Shown here: piece after piece, positions 1-13,560 of the stretch
Numbering within the stretch: position 1 is the stretch's first letter
Layout of the letters: every line of letters begins with the position of its first letter
Source: Apostichopus japonicus
Taxonomy: Eukaryota > Echinodermata > Holothuroidea > Aspidochirotida > Stichopodidae
Assembly (NCBI RefSeq): GCF_037975245.1
Contig: NC_092570.1
Location: 10,455,001 to 10,519,000 of the forward strand
Direction of reading: 5' to 3'
Length of the DNA stretch: 64,000 bases
Notes under the pieces: generated by a model
Seen by the model: the letters and a program-made list of their open reading frames with translations, nothing else
What the model was told of the DNA's origin: nothing
Databases searched by the model: none
Made by a program: the position numbers and the translations under genes

Positions 1-1165
1 GGTCAAATTTTCTTGCCGTCCCCTTTTGGTCCCGAAAATCTATGTAGGGGAACTTTGTCCCACCCCTGACCCCAACCCTTCCTTTGTCTATACTACTGCC
101 ACAATGAATTCTTTAGATTTTTAACTAGAAATGTATTACAACAAAATGTTAAAGCTACGTATGAAATGAGCATTAGACCGTTTTACACTGTTTTCTGTAC
201 TAATCCAAAAATGGTGTTACTCCTGTCGACGATCGTTTCTGATTGGTCTACCGATTCTTATTTCATAACGCCTGATAAGTTCTTAAATTTGCAAGTGTGG
301 ATCATGAGTATATATCTCGTACATATTGCATCGTTGTTCGTTATAAACGGACTCTTTATTGGTACACCAATAGACACAATGTGCAATTCCTAATGTCAAT
401 AATAAATCTATTTAGAAAAAAGGTTCCATTTGTTTTCTATGTTTGCCATCTGAAATAGAAATATGAACATTGACAGGAAAAAGGAGTCACCCATTTAACG
501 CAGTGTTTATAGAAGCAATTGAACTTGATGAGACCACGTGATCATTATCACCAAACAAACCTCAAGTGAAAGCTATATCACACTTTTAAGCCAATCCGCG
601 ATGAAAGGTTGACGTGTGAATGCCGTGGTGGCCGATCGAATTCAATGATTAATACGAGATTTGTCCAATTTATTTCTGAGCGCAGTGTTAGGACAAACCT
701 GGTAGGTTCCGAAAAACGTTCGCTTGTCACAACCAAACAATACATTTTGCTCATTTAATGACAATAGGCCTACTGTCCCTACCACCGTTGTCCTAAGGCA
801 CGTTTCTAAAATTGCAATTGAATGTCAAACTCAAGTTTTGTATCTTAAAAGATGGTATAAACAACTTTAAAAGGTTTCTCAAGCTGAGAGCTAAGACACG
901 TCTCTGGATAAATGATGATAACTGTGTCATATTTGAGTGATGACGTCTTATCTGATGGTTTTGACAGCAGGGAACTTCTTTCAATATAGTTTGATTAAAT
1001 TTGAAATAAACATTTTTTTTTTGTGGTGTGTGACATGCTGAAAATTAAAAGCAATTAGATAATTACTGGAAGATGCGAAACCTTAAAGTCATTTCACTAT
1101 CTTCTGGAAGTTACTTAACTCAAAACAGCTTATGTAAAACACGTTCTATGGAGGGACTTGATTCT
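1..1165. other. AT-rich intergenic stretch
   Basis: Only short, unconvincing open frames are present. The first 90 bases are unusually C/G-run-rich (several CCCC and GGGG runs), like the tail of a transposon, but no terminal repeat can be placed. I see no gene here. Confidence 0.5.
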
Positions 1166-1167
1166 TA

Positions 1168-2049
1168 CACGATACATGATACACTATACACGATACACTA
1201 CACACTAAATACTACACACTATACACGATATACGATACACTATACACGATACACTACACACTATACACTATACACGATACACTACACCCGATACACTACA
1301 CACTAAATACTACACACTATGCACGATATACGATACACTATACACGATACACTACACACTATACACGATACAACATACAGTACACACTATACTCGATACA
1401 ATATACAGTACACACTAAACACGATACACTATACACTACACACTATACACTACACCCGATACACTATACACGATACATGATACATACACTACACACTATA
1501 CACTCCATATACACTATACACTATTCACGATACACTATACACGATACACTATACACGATACACTATACAATATACACTATACAATATACACGATACACTA
1601 TACATGATACACGATACACTATACACTATACACGATACACTATTCACGATACACTATACACGATACACTATTCACGATACACTATACAATATACACTATA
1701 CAATATACACGATACACTATACATGATACACGATACACTACACACTATACACTATACACGATACACTATTCACGATACACTATTCACGATACACTATACA
1801 CTATTCATGATGCACTATACACGATACACTATTCACGATGCACTATACACGATACACTATTCACGATACACTATACAATATACACTATACAATATACAAT
1901 ATACACGATACACTATACATGATACACGATACACTATACACGATACACTATTCACGATACACTATACACGATACACTATTCACGATACACTATACACGAT
2001 ACACTATTCACGATACACTATACACTATACATGATACACGATACACGAT
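1168..2049. repeat. Minisatellite, TATACACGATACAC-type units
   Basis: About 880 bp built from 14-15-bp words such as ACACTATACACGATAC, with variants ATTCACGATACACT, ATACAATATACACT and ATACATGATACACG. Because units are close to multiples of three in places, long low-complexity frames (YTIHDTLYTIH-like) stay open. These are repeat artefacts, not a protein. Higher-order copies (for example the ACAATATACACTATACAATA block near 1565, 1685 and 1872) show the array grew by duplicating multi-unit segments. Confidence 0.95.
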
Positions 2050-4016
2050 TTGTTTCATGATGAACAGCTGTTATCAGTTCTGCTCCTTTTCGGAAAACAT
2101 AATGATCATAATTTTGTATATACTAGGCCAATGAAGAGAAATATGGTGACGGAAAATCCTTCTTGATCCAGGAAACAGTAGCGAGATAATGTATCCATCA
2201 ACGGTCGACACTGACTATCATGTGTGAAAATTAAAACGTGCGTCTGTGCGTGATACAATCTATTTGACGATAGGAAAGATACAGCTTTATGATATAAACA
2301 TGGCTCTGGAGTAGTAACTCCCTGTTGAAGTTCTCAGCAGTGTTATTACCTGTCACCCCTTTTCCCTTCCCCCAGCTTGGTTAACCTTTAAGCTCTTTAT
2401 CGACTATAACATATCGTTGGAAATGTTACAGCTCAGTGTTAATTATAACACAGTCCTTTTAATTTCTAGTTCACACAAACCATTGTTAGTTGGAGATCTT
2501 TTCTCAATAGGCGAGCCTTACATGGCAATAAAGTCTAATGGCATTTTACATTACTTGTTTTACTGCATATTATCTGATTATCTGTTCATGTACTTGATTC
2601 AATACTGATTACCTTTAGGGTTTTAAAATCCATCATCAATTTTACAGTTGCTCTAAGGAATTCATTCGACGTCGCTATCATCCTCATTCTACATTAATTA
2701 ACAGAATCTATTATCAAACTAATTGAGTATGCTATTTTCTCTGTCGTGAAACGTTTATATAACAGTACATCGATTTAAAGCTTACTCAATAACTCAAGTT
2801 ACATTATACACTCCCGTAGGAATTGATTTGCATATCAAAAGAAAATCAAACACTATTACAAAGTAGTTATATCCTCGAGCCGCCACATCTGATTAACTGG
2901 TCAAACAGAAGCAGTAATCTGACGCTGTATTGCCAATTGACCGTCGCAGATGTGATTATCATAGTGATTGTAGGGATTATAGTGATTGTAGGGATTATAG
3001 TGAGTCACTGCCGTATCGGCTAAAGGCTGGTTAAGAACTTGTTAACTTCATGAGAGGCATTTCTTAGAATTGAGTGGTAAATGATTGCGAACACGTCTCA
3101 TTAAAACATGACAGAACATAATCAATTTGAAATTAAACTCTATAGAGAAATGTGTTAAATGTTTGCAGTATTTCTAATCATTTAAATAAACACTTTACGT
3201 CACTTTGCAAAATGGCGGACTGAATCATGGAATGGTGCAGCATAGTATTCATCTGAGCAGTTATGCTTATTTCTAGTATCTAATCAGTTTTCATATATTT
3301 ACTTTAATAGTTTCGTGGCATTTGTTTTCTTTCTTGTTTTGTCTTTTGCTGACTTTTTCATATCATCGGAAGTCAAGATCAATATCGAGCGGGGATTAAA
3401 TTTCTTGAAAGCTTTCCACAAGGCTATTTCTGGTTTTATGGAGTTTTGTCATGGAGAACATCAACCGATTAACAGCGTGGAAGGACAGGAGGCATAAAAT
3501 TATACTTGCCAGTGATTTTTAATATATATAATGGCAAGACTTGATACATGATTTCACCTCCACGAGTAATTGTCAACAATGTTACATACGGTTCGTGATA
3601 AGTACTGGAATGTCTTAATTTAAACATCACGATTACAACAAATTAGAAAAGTAAATCTAAAATAAAAAAATATTAAGTTCATATCTAGTACATCTAGTCA
3701 TGATTCGTGTACGTAGTTTATACGTGATATAATACTGATAAACAAAGCATATACTGTCTTTCATATAGGGAGGTGACAAGTGGTTGTTAATGCCGTTACC
3801 CGCAATGTACATGAGTATATGGTGTATGATTATAATTGTACTGCGTGAGTACAACATGTAAAGGGAATAACACTGCCAGTGGTAAAATACGGTAATGTTT
3901 AAATTTCTCGATGATAGAATTTATACGATAGCTGGTTAACAGTCCAAAGAATTAACCAGTTAACCATCAATTTATTTCAAAGCCCAGGGTTCCAGGGATA
4001 TGAAGCGTCCGGAAGC
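2050..4016. other. Intergenic, no gene seen
   Basis: AT-rich sequence without a convincing coding frame. It contains a small tandem repeat at 2962-3003, an 18-bp unit (TAGTGATTGTAGGGATTA) present about 2.3 times. Confidence 0.5.
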
Positions 4017-4591
4017 TGTAACATTTTTTAGATATTGTGATGCCGTTGGTCATCATATATGTCGCCCTCTATTTGTCGTAGGCTACATTACGTAATAATT
4101 ACAGGTCACGTGATGTCTGCTCACCAGCTCAGCTGAAGCAGACCTCAAGAATTGTGACCAGTCTTCGCTCCCGATCTGAATCGTTCGGTTCGGTAGTAGC
4201 CCTGGCTCCGACCATTGTGGTCGTACTTGTATCTGTCTTGTATTCGTCTTTTATACACTTTTGTACGTATCGTTATAGGACTCTACTTCGGTATTGAGAC
4301 CTCGTTTGTGACCATTATCGTTAAGTGCATGTTTTCTACCTATTATTGAGGGCTTCGTGCCGATGTATTGTTTGTACCGTGGCTGGTTATAGTAATAGAT
4401 TGCGAAATCTACACATCGCTTGTTCTTTACTCGTTTATCTATGTGTTATATCTTTTGCATGTAATAGCGAGATTTAAGGCTCGTCGTTACTAACATACAA
4501 CCATCCAAGCCGCATTTGTTTCCATACCACCACCAGTCCTCAGCAGGGAATATTTGGACGCCCCAGAATCTTAGACTGAGTTAGCGTTACA
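4017..4591 (+). mobile_element. Possible solo LTR (BEL/Pao- or Gypsy-like)
   Basis: A 575-bp block begins TGTAAC and ends GTTACA, the short inverted termini expected of an LTR. It is richer in CpG and more balanced in composition than its flanks. The expected 4-6-bp target duplication is not seen (GAAGC on the left, ATATA on the right), no primer-binding site or polypurine tract follows, and no gag-pol frame is nearby. The strand is arbitrary. It could be a degraded solo LTR, or the termini could be chance. Confidence 0.35.
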
Positions 4592-6852
4592 ATATATTGA
4601 TCCCCCATAGTGGTTTTAAAGCCCAAAAACACATTGAAGAAAAAGGAATTGAATCTGGAGTTCAAAGGAAGTTCCCTAATTTAGATAGATCCTTGGAAGT
4701 TCAGCTTCACCTGTTTCCTATTTCTTGTTTTCTTGTAGCGACTATTTCATAGTTTGTCTCTTTTGAAGTTGAAAATTGTTTTCAGAAAAAGGGAAATACC
4801 GCTAAATTCAGAACATTGAACACAGTGTATATGTTCACTGTTCTGGATTTTCTATATACATATATATATATATATGTATATAGAAAATCTATATATAAGT
4901 ATATATATATAACAATACCCTCGGATGAGTGTTGAATATCAATAATTAAAATCTGGTATACAGGTAATTTTTGTTGTTTGCTCAAATTGCGTTTAACACT
5001 ACATTTTCTACTTATTTAAATAGAGTCTGTTGATTAATTTCTTAACAACCGTTTCATAGTTTCTAGGAGTTACATTTGCACTTCTGACAGTGGGATCAAT
5101 CTTCCTTTTTTTCCCCCTTTTTTTCGAACAATCAAATGAATCTTGCAGGGAAACTATCACGTCTTGTTAAGATCGCATTCAGTGATCAGGAAATTAAAAG
5201 GCAGTCTATGTTTACTTATACCTCACAAAGAGCCTACATTAATGAAGCCAAAGGTTGGGTGTATACATTGGAAGGTTTAAAAAAAAAGAAGGTTTGATCA
5301 AACAATATATTGAACACAGTCGGTCCTGCTTTGTATAGGTCTCTATGACTTAGGACAGTTGCGTCTACAGACTGTATCTAGACTGTATACTGTACTAGAT
5401 CACCAAATAAGGTAAACATCGTTATTAATATCTCACGAATAGGCTATAATGGACTTGAATGTATCGGGAAGTTTAATCGATAAGTTTACCAATTGTTAAC
5501 ACGGCAGCTATTTTCAATTAGTAGGCCCTGTTTCTAGTTACCACGGTTGCTTCGTGTTGTACTTTTAGAATATATTACTCATACGGAAAGTCGAAAACGT
5601 CATCAAACGTATGAAATGGAAAGCCTCCTTCTTCCTAAATTGTTTTTATATCTGTTATACCAATTGCTACATATATATATATATTTATTTATTTATTTAT
5701 TTATAAATGTATGGCCAAAGTATCGGATATTCTATATAAAACGAGATCAAGAGTGGCAGGCCCTCATATTGACTCAGTGTATTTTGGGAATTTGTTATGC
5801 GTTCTAGGAGAGAGATCTTCTTTATAGTTAGAAAATCCAATTGGTTCGCAATATCAAATACAAAATATTGTAGGTTAACATTAAATACATGCAACTACTG
5901 TTTGTTTTCACTCCATTTACCACGAGTTAATCTTACAAGACACGAATCACCGGATAATATATACGGTACCTAAAAACACTTTATTTCATAGTTATTACTT
6001 TTTTAAAAGCTTGGATACGAAACGGTAGCAATCAACCGATAAATTTCCATTTGATCAAACATCTCATCAACTTGAAATTATAGGAAGTATTCAAGACCTT
6101 TTTAATGACTAAATAGCTGAATGTAAACGTATGATTGGTAAAGATGCTATCTGTTGTATCAATATTACCATAAGTCATATGAAGTTGTTTGTGTTATTAG
6201 GGTTATTTCTTTATTATTGTAACGAGATTGCCATGATAATGAGTGATGCCATCATGAGCATGAAACCTATACTCTTTGTACTGAATAGCCAAGTGTGATA
6301 TGAAAATGTTGATATGCCGTATAGATCTAGAGTCAAAGACATAAGCTCATGATACCTAAAAGCTACCAACTAGAGTCCTTTTAGAAAGTTTCAACAGAAA
6401 AAAAGTCGTTGTACTTTCTTTTCGTTTGGCTCGTGACGTTATCAGTGTAAACTCACGCAACGAGTGGAAAACTGAGTTTGATAAACAAATTTGTTGAAAT
6501 GTTACACTTTGAGCTTTTTTGCACATCGTTATATGAAGTATTTGATAAATATTATTTTTAGAACTGCTAAGAAAAACATTATGTGTGCTAATATACACAA
6601 GCTACATTTGATAGTATCTTTTAGTATGTAAAGTGTTTGTCCTTTATTCAGATGCTCTATAAACAGTAGATCGCTCTGCACCAGCCTTTAATCTGGCCAA
6701 GTGCAGTATCTATTATTTCAAAAGGATTCGTGATACTAACTGGACGTAACACCGTCATCATTACATGGTGACAGTCTCAATATCATTGCACATGGCTTGA
6801 GATTAGATTATCGTGGGTGGCTTTCCTGGAAAAGTACGTCTGATCTTAACGT
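4592..6852. other. Intergenic, AT-rich with microsatellites
   Basis: No gene recognised. Besides the palindrome listed separately, it holds a TA run merging into (ATTT)n near 5671-5704. The short frames here look random. Confidence 0.5.
4846..4889. repeat. Perfect 44-bp palindrome
   Basis: Two 22-nt arms (GATTTTCTATATACATATAT.. and its exact reverse complement) meet without a spacer around an alternating TA core. The non-TA ends (GATTTTC/GAAAATC) show that it is a true inverted repeat and not only a TA microsatellite. It could extrude as a cruciform. Confidence 0.9.
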
Positions 6853-7816
6853 TACTCTTCATACACTAGACTGATATGGTGGAACTGTTCATACACTAGA
6901 CTGATATGATAGAACTCTTCATATACCACACTATTATGGTGGAACTCTTCATACACTAGACTGATATGGTAGAACTCTTCATAAACCACACTATTATGGT
7001 GGAACTCTTCATACACTAGACTGATATGGTAGAACTCTTCATAAACCACACTATTATGGTGGAACTCTTCATACACTAGACTGATATGATAGAAGATAGA
7101 ACTCTTCATACACCAGACTGATATGGTAGAACTCTTCATATACCACACTATTATGGTGGAACTCTTCATACACTAGACTGATATGGTAGAACTCTTCATA
7201 AACCACACTATTATGGTGGAACTCTTCATACACTAGACTGATATGATAGAAGATATATAGAACTCTTCATACACCAGACTGATATGGTAGAACTCTTCAT
7301 ACACTAGACTGATATGGTAGAACTCTTCATACACTAGACTGATATGATAGAAGATAGAACTCTTCATACACCAGACTGATATGGTAGAACTCTTCATACA
7401 CTAGACTGATATGGTAGAACTCTTCATACACTAGACTGATATGGTGGAACTCTTCATACACCACACTATTATGGTGGAACTCTTCATATACCAGACTCAT
7501 ATGGTAGAACTCTTCATATACCACACTATTATGGTGGAACTTTCCATACACTAGACTGATATGGTGGAACTCTTCATATACCACACTATTATGGTGGAAC
7601 TTTCCATACACTAGACTGATATGATAGAAGATAGAACTCTTCATACACCAGACTGATATGGTGGAACTCTCCATACACCAGACTGATATGGTGGAACTCT
7701 TCATACACTAGACTCATATGGTGGAACTCTTCATACACTAGACTGTTATGATAGAGCTCTTCATACACTAGACTGATATGGTAGAACTCTTCATAAACCA
7801 GACTGATATGGTGGAA
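6853..7816. repeat. 30-bp minisatellite
   Basis: About 32 copies of a 30-bp unit (TGGTAGAACTCTTCATACAC then TAGACTGATA), with a recurrent variant ending CACACTATTA. A few units are stretched by 9-13 bp (ATAGAAGATAGAA). Since 30 is a multiple of three, the minus strand reads through as repeated YHISLVYEEF. There is no evidence that it is translated. Confidence 0.95.
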
Positions 7817-10209
7817 CGATAATATCAATTCCTTCATCGACAAATCAATGAAAAAATTACAGTAAAACTGGTTTAACATATTAATGTGGGATCAACCTCG
7901 ACATGCAGGGCAGCATTTCGGTACTCTTTAAAATTATATTCTGTCGGTTGAGCATCCACCTACCCCCCCCCCACCCCCGCAATTGCGCAGGTGTAAATTT
8001 CCCTCAAATACACAATTGGCTGGAGTCTTTAGCAAGTCAAAAATTCGACATCACTCAGTCACGCGTACTCCAAGTAACTATAGTAAAGTCTTGATAACCA
8101 ATACTTGAAAGATTAGATTCTTAAAACTAATACAAAAGTCATCGCTAAAAGATCTGGGGTTGTCTGGTTTTCTTGGGGGTGGGTGGGGGGTGGAAGAAGT
8201 CCGAGACATTTTCCATCCAATTTTGTAAGTCGCTGAGCTGTTTTTTGATTGTTTTGTTGAAAGAGCTGTCATAAATATAACAATTAAATACATGTACATA
8301 CGTTGAAACTGTTTTTACATATGAAAACAATTGTGCTGCCCTGTATTATATTGCGCTCATAATTGCGATCACTTGCTTTCAGTCAATTATGCATAAAATT
8401 AGGACATTGTTTGCAATATAAAAATGGTGTTACTGTTATTTGTTACAACAAGGTATGGTATTTATAGCGTAGTCCACCTGAGTGTGATCATAAATCTTGT
8501 CCAGAGTTTTATACGAAAATTAGACTATAGGCCTATACAATCTTGATAATTTATGGTATTTGCTTGAAAGGTGACAGACTACCTTGATATATACGAGATC
8601 TCTTCCCGGTGATTGCTGCAAGATATTTGATGTACTCAAATGAATAAAAAACAGGCAAATTACTCTAAGCCGAGACCACTTGTAATGAGCAAATAATGCC
8701 TTAAATTATTTACCCTATACTCAATTAAAGAAGATACAATAAAGTGGTAGGCTTTAAATGTCAGCTGAATGAGGTGTATAATATTGTAAATTATGCTATG
8801 TAGGTTGTTTCTAGATCTCATGTCGTTGTCATGGAGCCGTTTAACTCTTAAAGGGAGTTTATACTTGTCGACGGTATATACAAAACTATACTGAATAAAA
8901 CAAGTTTATTCTACGTAGAACGAAAATGTATTATAATAAGTCCACAAACTTTCACTTACTAGCAGTCAAGTTGACTTGCAATCAATAACATAAATTAAAA
9001 TGGTAACGTTATCGACGAGGAACAATGAGTTAGTTACAAGGAACATTGAGTAAGTTACAAAGGTAGTACACAGTCGCATGAATGTACATAGCAGTTATTT
9101 CCAATTCGTTTTGAACCTAATTACTCAGCGAAAATGATTGAGCATCAATGTCTACTTGAGTCTGACTTCACATTACGTGGACTTGGTTCTCCTCAATGCC
9201 CCCTCCCTTCCCTACCCCATCTATCATTGGCCACGGAGTACAAAATTCCTGAATTAATGGTTCTATGCATTCAAATTTATGGGAGGCCTACCATTTAAGA
9301 ATTAATATTTAACAAGGCACTTAAACAATTAATGTAGTTGGTTGGATTCATGACATATTCCATCCAGTTACTGCATCACTGATTCAACAATCATGACAAT
9401 AATAGCAAATTCTTATAAGCTAAGAATAAGCTATAGTCTGCATATACCTCCAACATGAAAGCGGAAAGATTTATCGACTTTTTAAGAAGCTGTTGTGACA
9501 TTAACATGCAAGAAACGAGAAGTTGTATTGCAAACTCAACTAGTTGTATGAAAGCAGGACTGTTGAAATGAAAATGTTGATTATTCTATATATGTTATAT
9601 GCCTGTGAATCCACTGAAAATGTATGTTTATGCTCTCTCTTTATATAATGGTTTCCATGATATTCACTTGTTTATTAGTTTTCATGGCTGCAATGCACCG
9701 TAATACATATCATTGATTGTAATTATCACTGGTAATAATTGAAGTGAACTTGAACCATACAGGTGAAATTGTTGCCAAGTGATGTATGCAGTTAACTATA
9801 CCAATGAATGTGTTTTACTCATTTGGTGATGCATTTCAACTAAGAAGTTTCAAATTGGAATCAAATTTTGGTAATAGAACAATACAAACAAATTTATGAC
9901 AATGTAAACTAAGACATCTCACATATTCTCTTTTTTCAACTTTGTTAAAAAAAGGTGTCAACTTCATATGTCACTATATTGTCAACTTTTTGGAGAAATT
10001 TAATCAAACTTTGCCTTGGATGCTTAAACATGTTCCCCTTTGCATCAGACATAAAAATCTTTACCTCAGGAATCAAGTGTAACTGATTTTGAAACAAGTC
10101 ATGTATAAGATGGGGCACGTTTGAATTTATTTTTTTCTTCAAACCTCTGAGAAGGCACTTAAGCTTGTTTCCCCTCCACCACCCTCCCCCCCCCCCCGGT
10201 TCTGTCGCC
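7817..10209. other. Intergenic, no gene seen
   Basis: AT-rich with isolated C or G homopolymer tracts (near 7965, 8175 and 10185). No coding frame with a recognisable domain was found. Confidence 0.5.
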
Positions 10210-10217
10210 CTTGTTAG

Positions 10218-11269
10218 CAGTGGCGTCGCCAAGGGGGGGGCCAGGGGGGCACGTGCCCCCCTGGAAAACCTAGTGCCCCCCGAGTGCCCCCCCCCCGAGT
10301 GCCCCCCCCATCTGAGATTTGGGTTGGTAAAAAAAATATATATATTTTGTTATATTCAACTCCATGATCATCTGAGTTGGTTTTTCATAAGGACAAAGAA
10401 GCACAGTAATTCGTATTTTCTTCAAATGAGCTGCGAAAAAATGAAAAAGTTTATCCTTGACCGTCGGGTATCGAAGTCGTAACCCGCGCCATCACAACAG
10501 GTGTCGATATTTACATTGAATGTGTCAGTGCCCACGCCATACCAGCGGCTATACACGTCCGCTTCGCGAGCTACATGACTGTGAGAAGGGAGGGTACTGC
10601 GGTATGTTGCCTTGGTCTGAGGTTGACAGTTTAGGAGCTGACGAAATGTGAGAATGTGAGGGTTCGCAGGCACCATACTTGCCTATATTTGTGGACCCAT
10701 ATATTAACCCTGTTGTGTAGGGGGTGCAGAGGTCATTTGAGGTCAGATGCTTGTAGGAACAAATGGCGAATGTTCACACCTGCATACTGAGCCATACTCG
10801 ATGTGTGATCAAACTTTGGATTGCATGGTGTGATCCCTGATAGGAGCCAATAACGATGCTGGAACCTGTTACATCTTAATAGATAATGGGAGAAAACGAG
10901 GACAAGAAAGGAGTCGGGGTCATGCACACATTAATGCAACAAATGTAGGTTCTATTGATAGGGTTAGGCATAATTTCGACAGCATGTGGTTCATATCCTC
11001 TGCAAAATTCTGCGCGTTGTTAAAATCATTACCTCAAAAATAGCAATTTCTGGAGATATCTTCAGATCGAATTTAGCATCAAATGTGGCACCATCTTGCA
11101 TCTAGCCCATCCTCCGTATGCGAAAAATTTTCCAATGGGGAGGGGGCACCCCTCCCCTTAGACCCCTCCCCCAGGACGGCGATCCGTATCCACCTAAGTG
11201 CCCCCCCCCCCATCAAATGCTGGTGCCCCCCTGTGCCCCCTCAGACTGAAAAGTCTGGTGACGCCACTG
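10218..11269. mobile_element. Non-autonomous hAT-like DNA transposon, complete
   Basis: The element starts CAGTGGCGTCGCCA and ends TGGTGACGCCACTG, inverted termini that differ at one of 14 positions. It is flanked by a perfect 8-bp target duplication CTTGTTAG (10210-10217 and 11270-11277), the TSD length of the hAT superfamily. The subterminal regions are rich in G and C runs. The 1,052-bp interior has no transposase-sized frame, so it must be mobilised in trans. The intact TSD and near-identical termini suggest a fairly recent insertion. Confidence 0.88.
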
Positions 11270-11277
11270 CTTGTTAG

Positions 11278-12226
11278 TGGTCTATGAAATATGAATTAAC
11301 TGTTATGCCCAGATCATTATTTATCCTAAACATCATTGAATCCTCTAAAATATCATTTAATACTTCATCAGCAATATAACTAAGTGATTGTTAGACGAAC
11401 TATTTGTCTAGTTTCATATTTGTTTACCGCCATATTTTGACATTTTATACTTTTCAGGACCGACATGTGTGTATATGGAGACGAATGTCATGTTGGGGTT
11501 ATAAGGAGTCTCCCCAGAAAATAATAAAATATTTGACATCAAATGGTGCATTTTAGGCTCTATAGAGTAGAAATTAGTCTTTAATTAGATCTAAATGCAC
11601 GGTTGTGCTGACAAACAAAGTGGAGGGGCTGCCTAAATAAATATATATCTTACCGCTTTTGCTGAAATTTTGACCGTAAGAAAACTAAACGTTTCATGTT
11701 CCTGGTCTTTTGTGTTATACATTCAACTACTGTATGGCCTACTATTGTTGAACTAAGGATGTAAAAACCCTCCTCCTCCACCCCCCCCCCCCCCGAAATA
11801 CCTGGGCCGTATACCACGATTTTACAAGGAGGGAGTGTGTTGGGGGAGGGGGTTGTAGATGCAAGCAAGTTCTGGAAGTTGTACCAGTAGTCGAGGAATT
11901 CATTTGTTTTTTTCTCTTTGATTCTCACAATAGGCATAACCCTGTGGGATAGTCTCTATATGAGTACGGTCTTAGTGGTACGTCACTTCTCTGTTCATTA
12001 AATATATTAATATACTACTAAAAATAATAATCAGCGGTTATTTTTACGACGCTTAAACCACCACAAATTTGAGAGAAACCCACAAGGGCTTATGGATTAC
12101 AACTTACACGTCGGGTGGCTTCCAATTCAACAATTTAACTCAAATGTTAGAATCCTTTCAATTTAGAAAGTCATTTTAGATGGAAAAACCGTAGATTGCT
12201 TTTGGATGAAATAACCCACCTTACTA
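11278..12226. other. Intergenic, no gene seen
   Basis: AT-rich, with a C tract at about 11781-11795. No supported coding frame. Confidence 0.5.
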
Positions 12227-12318
12227 TGATCCGGCCGGGTATCGAACCCGGAACCTCCCAATTGCCGCAGCATCATTGCTTCAAATTCCACCGCCCATAT
12301 CCACTCGGCCACAGCACC
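12227..12318 (-). tRNA. tRNA-like relic (Leu/Ser-type class II) or SINE head
   Basis: On the minus strand a 92-nt block carries a Pol III A box (TGGCCGAGTGG), a D stem GCC/GGC, and a B box inside a perfect 5-bp T arm (CCGGG, loop TTCGATA, CCCGG). The length suits a tRNA with a long variable arm. The acceptor stem pairs at only about five of seven positions (with wobble), and no clean anticodon stem forms. It is best read as a tRNA pseudogene or the head of a tRNA-derived SINE; a functional tRNA is unlikely. Confidence 0.6.
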
Positions 12319-13012
12319 GGTATTAAATTTATTATCTTACAAAGTGAAAACATAGAATTTAATTTATGCTTTAATTACAACATATTATCTGGCAATGCAT
12401 GGAGCGATTGTTATACATCAGCTCTGCACATTGATCGACCCTTAAGTTAATGCCATAAATAAAGTGCAATGTGTTTTATTTATTCTTTATACTATTTTTT
12501 CTTTCGTTGTTCACCGCAACTTACCAATTAGCATCGTTCAAAGAGCACCGGGTTTATGTGGTGACAGTATAATTGATTTAATTTCTCAAACATGACTTCT
12601 CAGCTTCCTTTAGAAGTTCACTGTACTTTACCCACATTTATTATCTACCTTTGAAATTTTCATAAGTATGTCTAACAGTCTTAGTCAGAGAGCAAAGCAT
12701 CTTTATATGCCTGTTTTAGTTTTGCAGATGTTCATCTTAAAAATGCGTTAACCATCTTGTATGTTTAACAATAGTTTTATGATGATTTCAGCACTTCAGT
12801 GCCATGTGTCTGGACATGGTTGTTAAATGCTTAATCGACAATTAAATATTTTTGTTAATAAATATCGTAAAACCCTTATATATTCACAAAACGTAATGCA
12901 TTGTAAACAGTTTTTTTTTTGTTGTTGCGCTATTTGAGAATGTCCTCATTGCATGTGTTCCGATAGCGTATTAATGAATTGAAATTACAATGTTTTCTAA
13001 TGCAACGGATAC
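12319..13012. other. Intergenic, no gene seen
   Basis: AT-rich sequence with no supported feature. Confidence 0.5.
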
Positions 13013-13560
13013 TTAACCACATATATAGACAACATGAACTGTAACTTTTGCGCCAGCCTTCGCGCTGACGATTAAGTTCTCGATAGGACGGTCTGTCTTG
13101 CAATTTAACCAGGAAGTGAATGCTTTTCCTTTGCAGAAATCATGTTGAAATATTATGCTGTATGGCTTTGGAATAATTGAAAGTTGTCTTTTACTGCCAG
13201 TAAATTTTTCTTTCTTTGTGTGGTAGCCTTCGAACATAATATTTACGTATCTCAAGCATTCTCATAGACCTTACATAATTGTCATTATGTATAGAATCTA
13301 ATGTTATCAATGACTATACGAGGAAAACGTCAATCGATTTAATTTTATCTCGAGACCTTAACAAGGAAAGAAGATTCTACGAGATGGTCTGGATTTGAGC
13401 ATTTTGAAGCAGTTATATACACTGAAGCGTTACGAAGTCCAGTGAGGCTTATATCAAATTTGTGATCAATACTGGCAGTACAATTAGATTTGTCCTTCTG
13501 CTCATATATAGGGATTCCTTGAAATTGGCCAAAAGCATTATTTTGATTGCTCAACTGTCA
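13013..13560 (-). other. Possible exon pair of an unrecognised secreted protein
   Basis: Two minus-strand frames lie in tandem. The upstream one (13554-13345) has five cysteine-containing or glycosylation-type patches, including NCTAS and RNASV sequons and ..KCSNPDHLVES. The downstream one (13255-13013) includes FQHDFCKGKAFTSWLNC and ends near VTVHVVYIC, followed by GTTAAG, a weak donor. Their composition looks more protein-like than neighbouring random frames, and spaced cysteines suggest an extracellular domain. I recognise no family. The possible donor of the upstream exon (AAG then GTCTCG) is poor. They may equally be chance frames. Confidence 0.2.

Noticed and set aside
1073-2134. Long Thr/His/Tyr-rich plus frames
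   Set aside because: Products of the TATACACGATACAC minisatellite; no start context, no domain.
10440-10500. tRNA-like word GGGTATCGAAGTCGTAACCC inside the hAT-like element
   Set aside because: It can form a small stem but lacks an A box and the rest of a cloverleaf.
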